Assembly: GCA_017480565.1 (NCBI GenBank)
Contig: JAFVAL010000076.1
Span: 1-46,939 of the forward strand
Source of the DNA: Lachnospiraceae bacterium
Lineage (GTDB): Bacteria; Bacillota; Clostridia; Lachnospirales; Lachnospiraceae
Length of the DNA stretch: 46,939 nt
Reading direction: 5' to 3'
Shown: piece by piece, positions 16,567 through 25,289 of the stretch
Layout: each line of letters opens with the position of its first letter
Position numbering within the stretch: the first letter of the stretch is position 1
Position numbers and translations under genes: made by a program
Notes under the pieces: model-generated
The model's input: only the letters and a program-made list of their open reading frames with translations
Database searches by the model: none
What the model was told of the DNA's origin: nothing

Positions 16567-17679
16567 ATGAAGAAATTAGGGTTTGGACTGTTAAGGCTTC
16601 CGAAGCTTGCGGGCAGCAGTCATATTGATCTGGAGGCGTCGATCCCGATGATCGACCTTGCGATCTCGCACGGTGTGACGTATTTTGATACGGCTTACAC
16701 CTACAATGAAGGGACCAATGAGTTCATTTTCCGCGACGCGATTGCAAAGCGCTATTCGCGTGACGCGTACACGATCACGGATAAGATGCCGATGATGAAC
16801 ATCGAGCGCGAAGAGCAGCTGGAGCCGATTTTGCAGGAACAGTTGGTCAAATGCGGTGTGGACTTTTTCGATTATTACTGGCTGCATGCGATTGGTGGGC
16901 CAAATTACGAGAGGGCGGTTAAGAGCCGAGCGTTTGAACATCTGGTGACGATCAAGAAACGCGGTATTGCAAAGCACATCGGTATGTCCTACCACGGAAC
17001 ACCCGAGCTTTTGGACAAAGTGCTTTCCGAGCACCCGGAGATCGAATTTGTGCAGATTCAGCTCAATTATCTGGATTGGCTTGACAAGACGGTGCAGTCC
17101 AAAGCCTGTCATGACGTGTGCGTCAAGCATAATAAACCGATCATCGTGATGGAGCCGGTTAAGGGCGGGACACTCGCGACGGTTCCTCCGGAGGTGGAAG
17201 CGAAGATGCGCGCGATGGATCCGAACATGAGTCCTGCGAGCTGGGCGATCCGATTTGCAGCATCACAGGAAGGCGTGATGACGGTGCTCTCCGGCATGAC
17301 GACGCTTGCACAGGTGGAAGATAATCTGTCCTTTATGGATGAATTTGTGCCTCTTACCGAGGAAGAGCAGGCGACATTGCTAGAATGTGCGGAGATCATC
17401 CGCGGCATCGTTGCGGTTCCTTGTACGGGATGCCGTTACTGCGTGGACGATTGTCCAATGAACATCTGCATTCCGGATTATTTCTCGGTGTATAATACGA
17501 TCAAGCGCTTTGAGGGGATGTACCGCGCGGACGTGGTGAATTATTATAACAATTTGAAGTTCGCGCATGGAAAGCCGACGGATTGCATCCGGTGCGGGAT
17601 GTGTGAGAGCAGATGTCCGCAGGGGCTGCCGATCAGAGACTACTTAGAGGAAGCGGGCGCATTTTTGGAGCGGGCGTAA
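16567..17679 (+). CDS. Aldo/keto reductase with C-terminal 4Fe-4S ferredoxin domain
   Basis: 370 residues. The N-terminal (beta/alpha)8 barrel carries YFDTAYTYN (Asp/Tyr of the active site), TDKMP (Lys) and DYYWLHA (His). The C-terminal 90 residues hold two cysteine clusters, CTGCRYCVDDCP and CIRCGMCESRCP, expected to bind iron-sulfur clusters. This fused type is common in Clostridia and is thought to link NAD(P)H-type reductions to ferredoxin-like electron flow; substrate unknown. The start has GGGAGG 10 nt upstream and its own promoter. It stands alone between terminator-like hairpins. Confidence 0.92.
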   Translation: MKKLGFGLLRLPKLAGSSHIDLEASIPMIDLAISHGVTYFDTAYTYNEGTNEFIFRDAIAKRYSRDAYTITDKMPMMNIEREEQLEPILQEQLVKCGVDFFDYYWLHAIGGPNYERAVKSRAFEHLVTIKKRGIAKHIGMSYHGTPELLDKVLSEHPEIEFVQIQLNYLDWLDKTVQSKACHDVCVKHNKPIIVMEPVKGGTLATVPPEVEAKMRAMDPNMSPASWAIRFAASQEGVMTVLSGMTTLAQVEDNLSFMDEFVPLTEEEQATLLECAEIIRGIVAVPCTGCRYCVDDCPMNICIPDYFSVYNTIKRFEGMYRADVVNYYNNLKFAHGKPTDCIRCGMCESRCPQGLPIRDYLEEAGAFLERA

Positions 17680-17685
17680 ATGTAT

Positions 17686-17714
17686 TTGCCAAAACCCCCC
17701 TCTGGGGTTATACT
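17686..17714 (+). promoter_or_regulatory. Promoter of the DUF362 gene
   Basis: TTGCCA (17686-17691), 17 nt, TATACT (17709-17714). The spacer contains an AACCCC/GGGGTT inverted repeat that could also form a short terminator stem for the preceding gene. Confidence 0.6.
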
Positions 17715-17763
17715 GAAGCTATCAAAGCTTTTGTGTTTCATCTGATTTAGAAGGAGTTATGGC

Positions 17764-18756
17764 ATGGAAAAGAATGTTTATGTACCGATGGAAGAGCGTA
17801 CCGGGAAGATTTCTGTGGTATATTTCACCAGAGATCTGTCTCCGGAGGGATTAAAGAAGGTTTATGAGAAGGTCAACGGTAAGATCACAGGCAAGGTTGG
17901 CATAAAGCTGCATACCGGTGAGCCGAAGGGACCAAACATCATTCCTCGTCCTTGGGTGAAGGAGCTTCTGGCAACAGAGCCGGAGCTTAAGGATGCTGTG
18001 ATTGTTGAGACGAATACCTACTATGACGGTGATCGCTACTATACCGAAGATCATAGAAAGACCCTGGAGATCAACGGCTGGACTTTCTGCCCTGTGGACA
18101 TCATGGATGAAGAGGGAACGGTGCTGCTTCCGATTGCGGGCGGTAAGTGGATGAAGGAGATGTCTCACGGCTCTCATATGACGAACTATGATTCTCTCGT
18201 TGTTTTGACACATTTTAAGGGACATATGATGGGCGGATTCGGCGGTTCCAACAAGAATATCGGTATCGGCTGCGCGGATGGACGGATCGGTAAGAAGTGG
18301 ATTCACACCTACGAAGGATCTGATGATATGTGGTCGATCGCGATGGATGAGCTGATGGAGCGCATTACAGAGTCGACCAAGGCGACGATTGACTTCTTTG
18401 GCGAGAACATTTGCTATGTGAATGTGCTTCGCAACATGTCGGTTTCCTGTGACTGTGAAGGTGTCGCAGCTGCTCCGGTCGTAACGCCGAATGTTGGTAT
18501 CGTTGCCTCGCTTGATATTCTGGCAGCGGACCAGGCAAGTATTGATTTGGTCTATGCGATGAAGGAAGAGGATCACCACGATCTGGTGGAGAGAATCGAG
18601 ACCAGACACGGACTCAGACAGCTCTCTTACATGAAAGAGATGGGCATGGGCAATGACCGCTATGTGCTGATCGATCTGGACAACGACGAGGCAGAGATCA
18701 CGGCAGCGGACGGCGTGGCGCATGTGGTGCCGTTCGTGCAGGTGCCGAGACCGTAA
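17764..18756 (+). CDS. DUF362 domain-containing protein
   Basis: 330 residues. The segments GKVGIKLHTGEPKG, the THFKGHMMGGFGGSNKN region and IGIGCADGRIGK match the DUF362 family, often found near iron-sulfur and redox genes; the reaction is unknown. It lacks the ferredoxin extension that many family members carry, but its upstream neighbour is a ferredoxin-fused reductase. The start follows AAGGAG with good spacing. A clear terminator follows. Confidence 0.87.
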   Translation: MEKNVYVPMEERTGKISVVYFTRDLSPEGLKKVYEKVNGKITGKVGIKLHTGEPKGPNIIPRPWVKELLATEPELKDAVIVETNTYYDGDRYYTEDHRKTLEINGWTFCPVDIMDEEGTVLLPIAGGKWMKEMSHGSHMTNYDSLVVLTHFKGHMMGGFGGSNKNIGIGCADGRIGKKWIHTYEGSDDMWSIAMDELMERITESTKATIDFFGENICYVNVLRNMSVSCDCEGVAAAPVVTPNVGIVASLDILAADQASIDLVYAMKEEDHHDLVERIETRHGLRQLSYMKEMGMGNDRYVLIDLDNDEAEITAADGVAHVVPFVQVPRP

Positions 18757-18780
18757 GGGAACAGTAGAGCATTTATTTGT

Positions 18781-18822
18781 AGGCATACCTTTTAGCAAAT
18801 ATGCTTGAAGGTATGCCTTTTC
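18781..18822 (+). terminator. Rho-independent terminator after the DUF362 gene
   Basis: AGGCATACCTT pairs with AAGGTATGCCT over 11 bp, followed by TTTTCT. Confidence 0.82.
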
Positions 18823-18839
18823 TGAAAGGCGTGACTTTT

Positions 18840-19568
18840 ATGAGTGATCGTTCAGAACTGATTCTTCGTGGCTTTTCGATCGATTGGAGCGAAGTGGAAG
18901 AGGACAGCTATGTTCGGGAGATTGAGGCGATTCGGGATCTTGATTCGCTGACGTTTCATAGCCCGATCACGTTTTTTGTCGGGGAAAATGGCAGCGGCAA
19001 GTCTACGCTTTTGGAGGCAATTGCAGTGGCAGCAGGCTTTAACCCGGAGGGTGGGACGCGCAATTACAGCTTTGCGACAAGGAATTCTCACTCCGACCTT
19101 TACCAGGCGATTCGTCTCGTGCGCAGCAGCCGTAAGATTGGCTGGGGGTATTTCCTGCGGGCGGAGAGCTTTTACAATGTTGCGACAGCGGAGGAGGCAT
19201 ACAGCCAAGGTCCTGGCGGAAGGCCGCAGCACTTTCATGAGCGGTCGCACGGCGAGAGTTTCCTTGCTGTGGCGCAGAGATATTTTCAGGGAAATGGGCT
19301 TTATTTCCTCGATGAGCCGGAGGCGGCACTTTCCCCGCAGCGCCAGCTGACGCTTTTGATGGAGATTCATCAGTGTATGCAGGATGGCGGGCAGTTCATC
19401 ATCGTCACGCATTCCCCGATCTTGCTTGGTATGCCGAATGCGGAGATTCTAACCTTTGATGAAGGGACGATTCATCCGTGCGAGTACGAGGATACGGACA
19501 GCTACAAGGTGACGTCGACATTTATCAATTCGAGGGAAATGTTTTTGCATCGGCTGTTTGAAGAGTGA
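18840..19568 (+). CDS. AAA/ABC-type ATPase of unknown role
   Basis: A soluble P-loop ATPase of 242 residues with Walker A GENGSGKSTLLEAI, a signature-like SHGES and Walker B GLYFLDEPEAALSPQRQ, followed by an H-loop VTHSPIL. It resembles the single-domain ATPases related to the Rad50/SMC-OLD type that occur alone in many Firmicutes. The start at 18840 is chosen because the longer frame (18801) begins inside the preceding terminator. No partner subunit lies next to it. A phage-defence or DNA-repair role is possible but nothing here proves it. Confidence 0.85.
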   Translation: MSDRSELILRGFSIDWSEVEEDSYVREIEAIRDLDSLTFHSPITFFVGENGSGKSTLLEAIAVAAGFNPEGGTRNYSFATRNSHSDLYQAIRLVRSSRKIGWGYFLRAESFYNVATAEEAYSQGPGGRPQHFHERSHGESFLAVAQRYFQGNGLYFLDEPEAALSPQRQLTLLMEIHQCMQDGGQFIIVTHSPILLGMPNAEILTFDEGTIHPCEYEDTDSYKVTSTFINSREMFLHRLFEE

Positions 19569-19582
19569 AGAAAGTATTTTTG

Positions 19583-19611
19583 TTTTCATAAATGTGAAGA
19601 TGTGTTATACT
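19583..19611 (+). promoter_or_regulatory. Probable promoter of the zeta-like toxin pair
   Basis: TTTTCA (19583-19588), 17 nt, TATACT (19606-19611), just upstream of GAGGG and the small gene. The -35 box is weak. Confidence 0.5.
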
Positions 19612-19636
19612 GAAAAAAAGCTTGTGAGGGATGAGT

Positions 19637-19816
19637 ATGTCAGACGAAGAAAAGAGAGAATGGATTTATAAGACAGTTGCATCGCTAGATCCGGAAGATG
19701 CCTTAGAAATGATGAGAAAATCTAAGTCAGAGGATCAGAGACGGTTTTTTGAAACTGTGTCTAATTATTTGTTACAGGAAAAGCAGAGAAAAGCAATAGA
19801 GGAGAGACGATTCTAA
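19637..19816 (+). CDS. Small acidic/basic protein, putative partner (antitoxin-like) of the zeta-type kinase
   Basis: 59 residues, highly charged and predicted mostly helical, ending in a basic QRKAIEERR tail. The start at 19637 places GAGGG 6 nt upstream; an ATG at 19631 abuts that site. Its stop codon is followed directly by the GTG of the kinase gene, a tightly coupled arrangement typical of toxin-antitoxin modules. There is no sequence match I recognise, so the antitoxin role is inferred only from size, order and coupling. Confidence 0.6.
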   Translation: MSDEEKREWIYKTVASLDPEDALEMMRKSKSEDQRRFFETVSNYLLQEKQRKAIEERRF

Positions 19817-20389
19817 GTGAAGCGGTATATCTTAATAGCTGGAGTCAATGGGGCTGGTAAATCAACACTTTATCAGTCCTCTCATATTTTTCAAGGGATT
19901 CCGAGAATCAATTCTGATGATATCTTAAAAGGGAATGGAGACTGGCGTAATCTTCAAGATCAAATCCGTGCGGGGAAAGAAGCAGTCAGATTACAAGCCC
20001 AATTTCTAGACCAAGGGATAACATTCCAGCAAGAGACAACTTTATGTGGGAAGTCGATTTTACAGGCAGTGCGAAAGGCAAAGAATCAAGGATACCAAAT
20101 TGAGATTCATTTCGTTGGCCTTGATAATTCCGAGATTGCGAAAAGAAGAGTACGTTATCGCGTCTCGGTTGGTGGACATGGAGTGCCAGATGAGTTGATT
20201 GAAAAAAGGTATCATGAATCATTCTCTAATATAAGATCAATTCTGCCCATCTGTGACCGAGTGATATTTTACGACAACTCTGATTTGTTGACATGGGTTG
20301 CAGATTGTGAATTTGGTGTGATGGTACGAGAAGCAGAGAAGCTTCCGATATGGTTTCAAGAGAATATATTGTTGTCAAGAAATCAATAA
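19817..20389 (+). CDS. Zeta toxin-like P-loop kinase
   Basis: 190 residues. Walker A GVNGAGKST (9-17), RINSDD (30-35), QETTL (72-76) and the downstream RVSVGGHGVPDELIEKRYH block (116-133) follow the layout of zeta toxin/AAA kinases, which phosphorylate UDP-N-acetylglucosamine or related nucleotides in the classic plasmid systems. The GTG start immediately follows the stop of the 59-residue gene. Base composition is more AT-rich than in the flanking genes, which fits acquisition. Chromosomal relatives of this type are common and not all are shown to be toxic. Confidence 0.82.
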   Translation: MKRYILIAGVNGAGKSTLYQSSHIFQGIPRINSDDILKGNGDWRNLQDQIRAGKEAVRLQAQFLDQGITFQQETTLCGKSILQAVRKAKNQGYQIEIHFVGLDNSEIAKRRVRYRVSVGGHGVPDELIEKRYHESFSNIRSILPICDRVIFYDNSDLLTWVADCEFGVMVREAEKLPIWFQENILLSRNQ

Positions 20390-20416
20390 ATAAACGAGAT
20401 TAAAAAGGGGTTAGCT

Positions 20417-21451
20417 ATGGTTTCATTTGAGAGTGATTATATTGCGGGGGCGCATCCGAAGGTGCTTGATGCGCTTCTTAGGACGAATCTGGAAGCGCTT
20501 CCCGGCTATGGGACAGATGTGTATTGTGAGCGCGCGAAGGAGAAGATTCGCATGGCGTGTGCGTGTCCGGAGGCGGAAGTGGAGCTGTTGGTTGGCGGAA
20601 CGCAAACCAATGCCGTGGTGATTTCTTCGATGCTGCGCGATTTTGAAGGCGTGGTTGCGGCGGAGACAGGCCATGTGAGTGTGCATGAGGCTGGAGCAAT
20701 TGAATTTACTGGGCACAAGGTGCTTGCGGTGCCGCAGAAGGATGGAAAGATTGCGCCGGAGGTGCTGGCCTCATATCTGGAGGGCTTTTACGCGGATGGT
20801 AATCATGAGCACATGGTTTTCCCGGGCATGGTTTACATCTCGCATCCGACAGAGTACGGAACTTTGTATACAAAGGATGAGCTGACCGGGATTTCTGAGA
20901 TCTGTCACCGGTTTGGAATCACACTTTATCTTGACGGGGCGAGGCTTGGCTATGGGCTTGCAAGCTCTGCGAGTGATCTGACACTGCCGGAGATTGCGCG
21001 TCTTACGGATGTCTTTTACATCGGTGGGACGAAGGTCGGTGCACTTTGCGGGGAGGCTGTGGTATTTACCAAGAAGAACCGCCCGGCACATTTTATGACA
21101 TCGATCAAAAAGCGCGGTGCACTGCTTGCGAAGGGAAGACTTCTCGGCGTGCAGTTTGACGCATTGTTTACCAATGATCTCTACCTGGAGATCTCAAAGC
21201 ATGCGATGCGGATGGCAGAGAGGCTGAAGGAAATGATCCGCGAAGCGGGCTTGCCATTTTATCTGGATTCACCGACCAATCAACAGTTTATTATCATGGA
21301 AGACGAAAAACTGGCGAGGTTTGGAGAGAAGATTGCCTACAGTTTTTGGGAGAAAACCGATGAGACGCACACGGTGATCCGGCTTGCGACTTCGTGGTCG
21401 ACAACCGAGGAAGATCTTGCGGCACTTGCGAATGCATTTGCTGAAATGTGA
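20417..21451 (+). CDS. Low-specificity threonine aldolase / beta-eliminating lyase family, PLP-dependent
   Basis: 344 residues. The fold-type I PLP enzyme motifs are present: GGTQTNAVV near residue 60, His87 (ETGHVSVHEAG) that stacks on the cofactor, Asp173 in LDGARLGYG, and Lys206 in YIGGTKVGALCGE that forms the Schiff base. Such enzymes cleave threonine or allo-threonine to glycine and acetaldehyde. The start has AAGGGG upstream. It converges on the cvfB gene across a hairpin. Confidence 0.92.
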   Translation: MVSFESDYIAGAHPKVLDALLRTNLEALPGYGTDVYCERAKEKIRMACACPEAEVELLVGGTQTNAVVISSMLRDFEGVVAAETGHVSVHEAGAIEFTGHKVLAVPQKDGKIAPEVLASYLEGFYADGNHEHMVFPGMVYISHPTEYGTLYTKDELTGISEICHRFGITLYLDGARLGYGLASSASDLTLPEIARLTDVFYIGGTKVGALCGEAVVFTKKNRPAHFMTSIKKRGALLAKGRLLGVQFDALFTNDLYLEISKHAMRMAERLKEMIREAGLPFYLDSPTNQQFIIMEDEKLARFGEKIAYSFWEKTDETHTVIRLATSWSTTEEDLAALANAFAEM

Positions 21452-21454
21452 TCG

Positions 21455-21492
21455 AAAAATCAATTGAGGTCAGGTTTATCGCCTGACCTCAA
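21455..21492 (-). terminator. Terminator of cvfB (overlapping its last codons)
   Basis: TTGAGGTCAGG and CCTGACCTCAA form an 11-bp stem. On the minus strand it is followed by TTGATTTTT. The 5' arm is within the last codons of cvfB. It probably also slows read-through from the threonine aldolase gene. Confidence 0.75.
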
Positions 21493-22315
21493 AGTGTGTT
21501 TCGTCAAGAAGAATGTGGCCTTCCTTCATCAGCCGCCCGAGTGCGCGCTTGAACGCGTTTTTGCTCAAGCCAAAGTATTCCTTGATGGCTTCGGGATCGG
21601 ATTTGTCATGGAAGGGAAGGCTGCCGCCGGCGGCCATCAATTTCTTGTAAATGAGCTCCATGTCGGAATCAATCTGCAGATAGCTCTTTTCGCGCAGGCT
21701 AAGGTTGAGCCTGCCATCGTCAAGCACTTTTGTGACGCGGGCTTTGACGATCTGCCCACCTTTGATCTCGGTGAAGATCTCATTTTTGGGAATGAGGGCA
21801 GAGTAGAGGTTATCGACCGCAACGAACGCGCCGAAATTCTTGCTCGTCTCATAGACGAGACCGGTGACCTGATCGCCTGCTTTGTAATCCGAGTTCGCTG
21901 CGAGCCGTTCATACACATGCATGGAGGCCGCGAGGCGCTCACTCTTGTCGATGTAGAGAGTGACCAGCACCTGATCGCCGGGTTTCACGCGGTAGGTCTG
22001 CTCCTTAAAGGGAAGAAACAGGTCTTTGGCGAGGCCCCAGCTTAAAAATGCACCGATCTTCGAGGCGTCCGCAACGGGTAATAAGGCAAGCCCGCCAAGC
22101 TCCAGCGCAGGCTTTGTCGTTGTCGCGATCGGACGATCTTCGGAATCTTTGTAAATGAAAACATCAATCGCATCTCCGGGGCGAAGCCCCTTAGGAATCT
22201 GCTTGCCGGGAAGCAAAACCGCCTCGTCGGTGTGCGCCTGGTCGGGTGCAAGATACGCACCTGCGGAGGTCTCTCTTAGCATGATCAATGTCTGTGTTTT
22301 TCCTAGTTGCAACAT
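21476..22315 (-). CDS. cvfB: CvfB/YitL family S1-like RNA-binding protein
   Basis: 279 residues with tandem S1-type OB domains (for example GDQVTGLVYETSKNFGAFVAVDN and the KGGQIVKARV segment) and a C-terminal winged-helix-like part with FGLSKNAFKRALGRL. This matches CvfB of staphylococci (virulence regulation) and YitL of Bacillus. AAAGGA lies upstream of the ATG at 22315. It is followed on the minus strand by the hairpin at 21464-21492. Confidence 0.92.
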   Translation of the reverse strand: MLQLGKTQTLIMLRETSAGAYLAPDQAHTDEAVLLPGKQIPKGLRPGDAIDVFIYKDSEDRPIATTTKPALELGGLALLPVADASKIGAFLSWGLAKDLFLPFKEQTYRVKPGDQVLVTLYIDKSERLAASMHVYERLAANSDYKAGDQVTGLVYETSKNFGAFVAVDNLYSALIPKNEIFTEIKGGQIVKARVTKVLDDGRLNLSLREKSYLQIDSDMELIYKKLMAAGGSLPFHDKSDPEAIKEYFGLSKNAFKRALGRLMKEGHILLDETHFEVRR

Positions 22316-22366
22316 GTCATTCCGTCCTTTCTATCTTTTGTTAGCTACCAGAAGCAGATAATTCTA

Positions 22367-23083
22367 CTATTGTCGAATAAAATGTGTGATGGCAAAGGTT
22401 GTGCCAGCCCCGTCTGTCAGATCAACAAAGAATTCATCCCCTGCATCATAGATCATCGGGGTGATGTGATCGCCAAGAACGGCGCTTTTTTTGTATTCAA
22501 TCCGAAACTCCCCGACCGTGAAATCTTCCGGCAGATAATTCTCGGCCATCTTTAAATACTGTCCGTTGTTGACATGATGGTTGGAATCCAGATGACTGTG
22601 CGTCACGGCAAATGTCTCCGCCGTTACCGGTGTAACTTTTGGCGGGCGAATCTTGCGCGGCGCATAATTCATATCGAAGGGCGGCAGCGGTGCGTAAAGA
22701 TTGCCTTCGTATTCCCCGACACGTGCGGGTTCGCCTTTCTCAGAATCCATGTAAACCCAGAGAGAGTCTGCGTAAGCCAAAAGCTCTCCATCCTCCGATT
22801 CGATGAAGAAGTTACGGGATCCGAATGCCAGCTGAAACTTATACGGCCAGGTCGAGATGCGGATCTTTTCACCAAAATGTGGTCTGCGCTTGATGACGAC
22901 CTGCCAGCGCGCCATGAGCCAGACCAAGTGATGCTCGGTAAGCCAGGAAAGGCCGATGCCTAAATCCTCTGACTGAAATGTGGAACAATCCTGAAAATAA
23001 TCGATGATTCCGGAAAGTGAGAGCTTCTCGTCTTCCGCGATCTCACTGTACCTGACTCTGCTTTCAAATGCATACTTCCCCAT
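22367..23083 (-). CDS. Acyl-[acyl-carrier-protein] thioesterase (FatA/FatB family)
   Basis: Releases fatty acids from acyl-ACP. Two hot-dog domains of about 120 residues are visible. HSHLDSNHHVNNGQYL near residue 160 is the conserved D-x-N-x-H-V-N-N block of the second domain. The start at 23083 uses AAAGGA 8-9 nt upstream; the in-frame ATG at 23101 is less likely. It lies upstream of cvfB with a 51-nt gap and may share a transcript with it. Confidence 0.88.
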   Translation of the reverse strand: MGKYAFESRVRYSEIAEDEKLSLSGIIDYFQDCSTFQSEDLGIGLSWLTEHHLVWLMARWQVVIKRRPHFGEKIRISTWPYKFQLAFGSRNFFIESEDGELLAYADSLWVYMDSEKGEPARVGEYEGNLYAPLPPFDMNYAPRKIRPPKVTPVTAETFAVTHSHLDSNHHVNNGQYLKMAENYLPEDFTVGEFRIEYKKSAVLGDHITPMIYDAGDEFFVDLTDGAGTTFAITHFIRQ

Positions 23084-23161
23084 AACGAATTCCTTTCTCA
23101 TTTTTCATACACAAGATTCATCATAACACATTTGTAAAAAGAATTCTACCTCAGGAATTGG

Positions 23162-23190
23162 TTGAGAACTTGACCTCTGTGTAGTATAAT
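23162..23190 (+). promoter_or_regulatory. Promoter of the ridA-to-larC operon
   Basis: TTGAGA (23162-23167), 17 nt, TATAAT (23185-23190). An untranslated leader of about 30 nt leads to GGAGG. Confidence 0.72.
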
Positions 23191-23229
23191 ATCATCTGTG
23201 TAAGTTTATCCCTTGGAGGTATGAGACAA

Positions 23230-23613
23230 ATGAAGACAATTGTAAGCACACCGAACGCGCCTGCGGCGATCGGACCCTATTCACAGGCAACCATCATCGG
23301 AGGTGTCGTCTATACATCCGGCCTGCTTCCGCTTGACCCGAAGACCGGCGCTCTGGTAGAGGGTGGCGTGGAATCGCATGCAGTGCAGGTGCTTGAGAAT
23401 ATGAAGGCTCTTCTTGAGGCGGCTGGTTCTTCGATGGATCAGGTCGCGAAGACAACCGTATATATCACGGATATGAATGATTTTGGCAAGGTCAATCAGA
23501 TCTATGCGAAGTATTTTACAGAAGGCAATTATCCGGCGAGAGCTTGCGTGGAAGTGACGGCTCTTGCAAAGGGTGCCATGGTTGAGATCGAAGCGATTGC
23601 GACGGTGGGATGA
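23230..23613 (+). CDS. ridA: RidA family reactive intermediate/imine deaminase
   Basis: 127 residues, the standard length for the family. It contains APAAIGPYSQA, SGLLPLDPKTG and the C-terminal RACVEVTALAKGAMVEIEAIA with the active-site Arg. RidA hydrolyses 2-aminoacrylate and related enamines released by PLP enzymes; a PLP lyase lies about 2 kb away. GGAGG is 10 nt before the ATG at 23230; the ATG at 23221 is too close to it. It overlaps the next gene by four bases. Confidence 0.95.
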   Translation: MKTIVSTPNAPAAIGPYSQATIIGGVVYTSGLLPLDPKTGALVEGGVESHAVQVLENMKALLEAAGSSMDQVAKTTVYITDMNDFGKVNQIYAKYFTEGNYPARACVEVTALAKGAMVEIEAIATVG

Positions 23614-24596
23614 TGGAACGAGTAAAGAAAGTTAATCGCGTCTTTTTATTTGTCGTACTGGCGACGGTGGCAGCAAGTTTCCTGGTGATCTTGCTGCAGA
23701 TGTTTACAGACAGTACGGTAGTTTTGCTGTTCGCCAATCAGGTGATTTTAGTGCTTCCGGCACTGATTTTTGCCTTTACCAGGCCGGAAGGATTTGCCGA
23801 GACGATCGGACTTAGGAAGCTGCCCTGGATTACGGTGCCGCTTTTGGTGCTTGAGATGCTTTTGCTCTTCCCGGTGGTCTCCGTGTTAAATGTGCTCTCG
23901 ATGTTCCTTGTCGAGAACCATATCAGTGATACGATTACGGACATCGTCGGAGAAGGTTCTGTCGTGATTGCCGTGGCGGTGATTGCGCTCGTGCCGGCAA
24001 TTTTTGAAGAGATCATTTTCCGAGGGGTCATTTACAATTATGGCTATCGCAAGATCAGTCCGATCAAAGGAATGTTGCTTTGCGGCCTGCTCTTTGGACT
24101 CCTGCACATGAATTTAAACCAGTTCTGCTATGCTTTCGTGCTTGGCGCTGCGCTTTGCCTGGTACTTGAGGCGACGGACTCGATCGTGGCGACCATGATC
24201 ATGCATTTTACGCTGAATGCGACATCGACGATCATCGCATTTGTATCCGAGACCATGATGGACAACGAAGCGGTACAGGCGATCTTAGGAGAACTGGAAG
24301 GAGAAGAGGAGATCATCACGAACGAGACGTTGATGCAAAGTCTCCTTTCTCTGCTGCCGATCGCGATTGTCTGCGGCGTGCTTGCCTGGGTTCTGCTGCG
24401 CGTGATTGCACAGAAATGCGGCCGCGAAGAGCATCTTAGAAATCTGTTCCAGAAGCCTGAGACGACGACCTGGGAAGCGGTGGAGTATTCCGTAGAAGGA
24501 ACGAATCTGTTTACCCCTGCCCTGATTGTGGGTATTGTGATTTGCATTGTCATGATGGGGCTTACCGAGCTTTCTTATGGCATGGCGATGGGGTAA
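23610..24596 (+). CDS. CPBP family intramembrane glutamic endopeptidase
   Basis: 328 residues with about eight hydrophobic segments. The catalytic motif EExxxR is clear (Glu133, Glu134, Arg138 in IFEEIIFRG), followed by His166 in LLHMN and HFTLN (His199, Asn203), as in Rce1-like CPBP proteases. Bacterial members include bacteriocin-processing or immunity proteins, but this one sits in a housekeeping-like operon. A C-terminal extension of about 90 residues with one more membrane segment is longer than in minimal family members. Confidence 0.92.
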   Translation: MMERVKKVNRVFLFVVLATVAASFLVILLQMFTDSTVVLLFANQVILVLPALIFAFTRPEGFAETIGLRKLPWITVPLLVLEMLLLFPVVSVLNVLSMFLVENHISDTITDIVGEGSVVIAVAVIALVPAIFEEIIFRGVIYNYGYRKISPIKGMLLCGLLFGLLHMNLNQFCYAFVLGAALCLVLEATDSIVATMIMHFTLNATSTIIAFVSETMMDNEAVQAILGELEGEEEIITNETLMQSLLSLLPIAIVCGVLAWVLLRVIAQKCGREEHLRNLFQKPETTTWEAVEYSVEGTNLFTPALIVGIVICIVMMGLTELSYGMAMG

Positions 24597-24599
24597 AGA

Positions 24600-25235
24600 A
24601 TGGAGAAAAAAGAACTGGCGCTTGCGGTGATCGAACGTCTGCGGACGGAATATCCGGATGCGGATTGCACGCTGGATTATGATGAAGCGTGGAAACTGCT
24701 CGTAAGTGTGCGGCTTGCGGCGCAGTGTACGGATGCGCGCGTGAACGTAGTCGTAGAAGACCTTTACGCGAAGTATCCGGACGTAAATGCGCTCGCAGAG
24801 GCGACACCGGAGGCGATTGAAGAGATTGTAAGGCCTTGCGGACTGGGAAGAAGCAAGGCGAGAGATATCAACGCCTGCATGAAGGTGATCAGGGATCAGT
24901 ATGACGGCCGCGTGCCGGATACGATGGAAGCGCTGCTTGCCCTGCCGGGGGTCGGCAGGAAGAGTGCGAATCTGGTGCTTGGTGATGTCTACCATAAGCC
25001 CGCGATTGTGACGGATACGCATTGCATCCGTTTATGCAACCGAATCGGTCTGGTGGAGGGAGTTAAAGAGCCTAAGAAGGTCGAAATGGCGCTCTGGAAG
25101 ATCGTGCCGCCTGAGGAAGGAAATGCGCTTTGCCACCGGTTCGTGGAGCATGGAAGAGCGGTCTGCACTGCGCGGACCAAGCCTTACTGTGACCGGTGTT
25201 GTCTGAATGATATTTGTGAGAAGAACGGGGTCTGA
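24600..25235 (+). CDS. nth: Endonuclease III
   Basis: DNA glycosylase/AP lyase of base-excision repair. The helix-hairpin-helix LPGVGRKSANLVLG carries the catalytic Lys, and VTDTHCIRLCNR the catalytic Asp. The C-terminal cysteines (CTARTKPYCDRCCLNDIC) form the 4Fe-4S cluster. Length, 211 residues, is typical. It starts 3 nt after the protease stop. Confidence 0.96.
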   Translation: MEKKELALAVIERLRTEYPDADCTLDYDEAWKLLVSVRLAAQCTDARVNVVVEDLYAKYPDVNALAEATPEAIEEIVRPCGLGRSKARDINACMKVIRDQYDGRVPDTMEALLALPGVGRKSANLVLGDVYHKPAIVTDTHCIRLCNRIGLVEGVKEPKKVEMALWKIVPPEEGNALCHRFVEHGRAVCTARTKPYCDRCCLNDICEKNGV

Positions 25236-25289
25236 TGCCTTGCGGGATGCGAAGACATTTGCCCCAAAGAAAAAGGAGAAGGAATCAGT

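Noticed and set aside
17851-18798. Minus-strand open frame (315 codons) opposite the DUF362 gene
   Set aside because: Shadow frame with atypical His/Arg/Cys-rich composition; the plus frame has promoter, ribosome site, family motifs and terminator.
18840-19568. Treating the lone ATPase as a phage-defence system
   Set aside because: No nuclease or other effector partner next to it; single ATPases of this kind are common outside defence loci.
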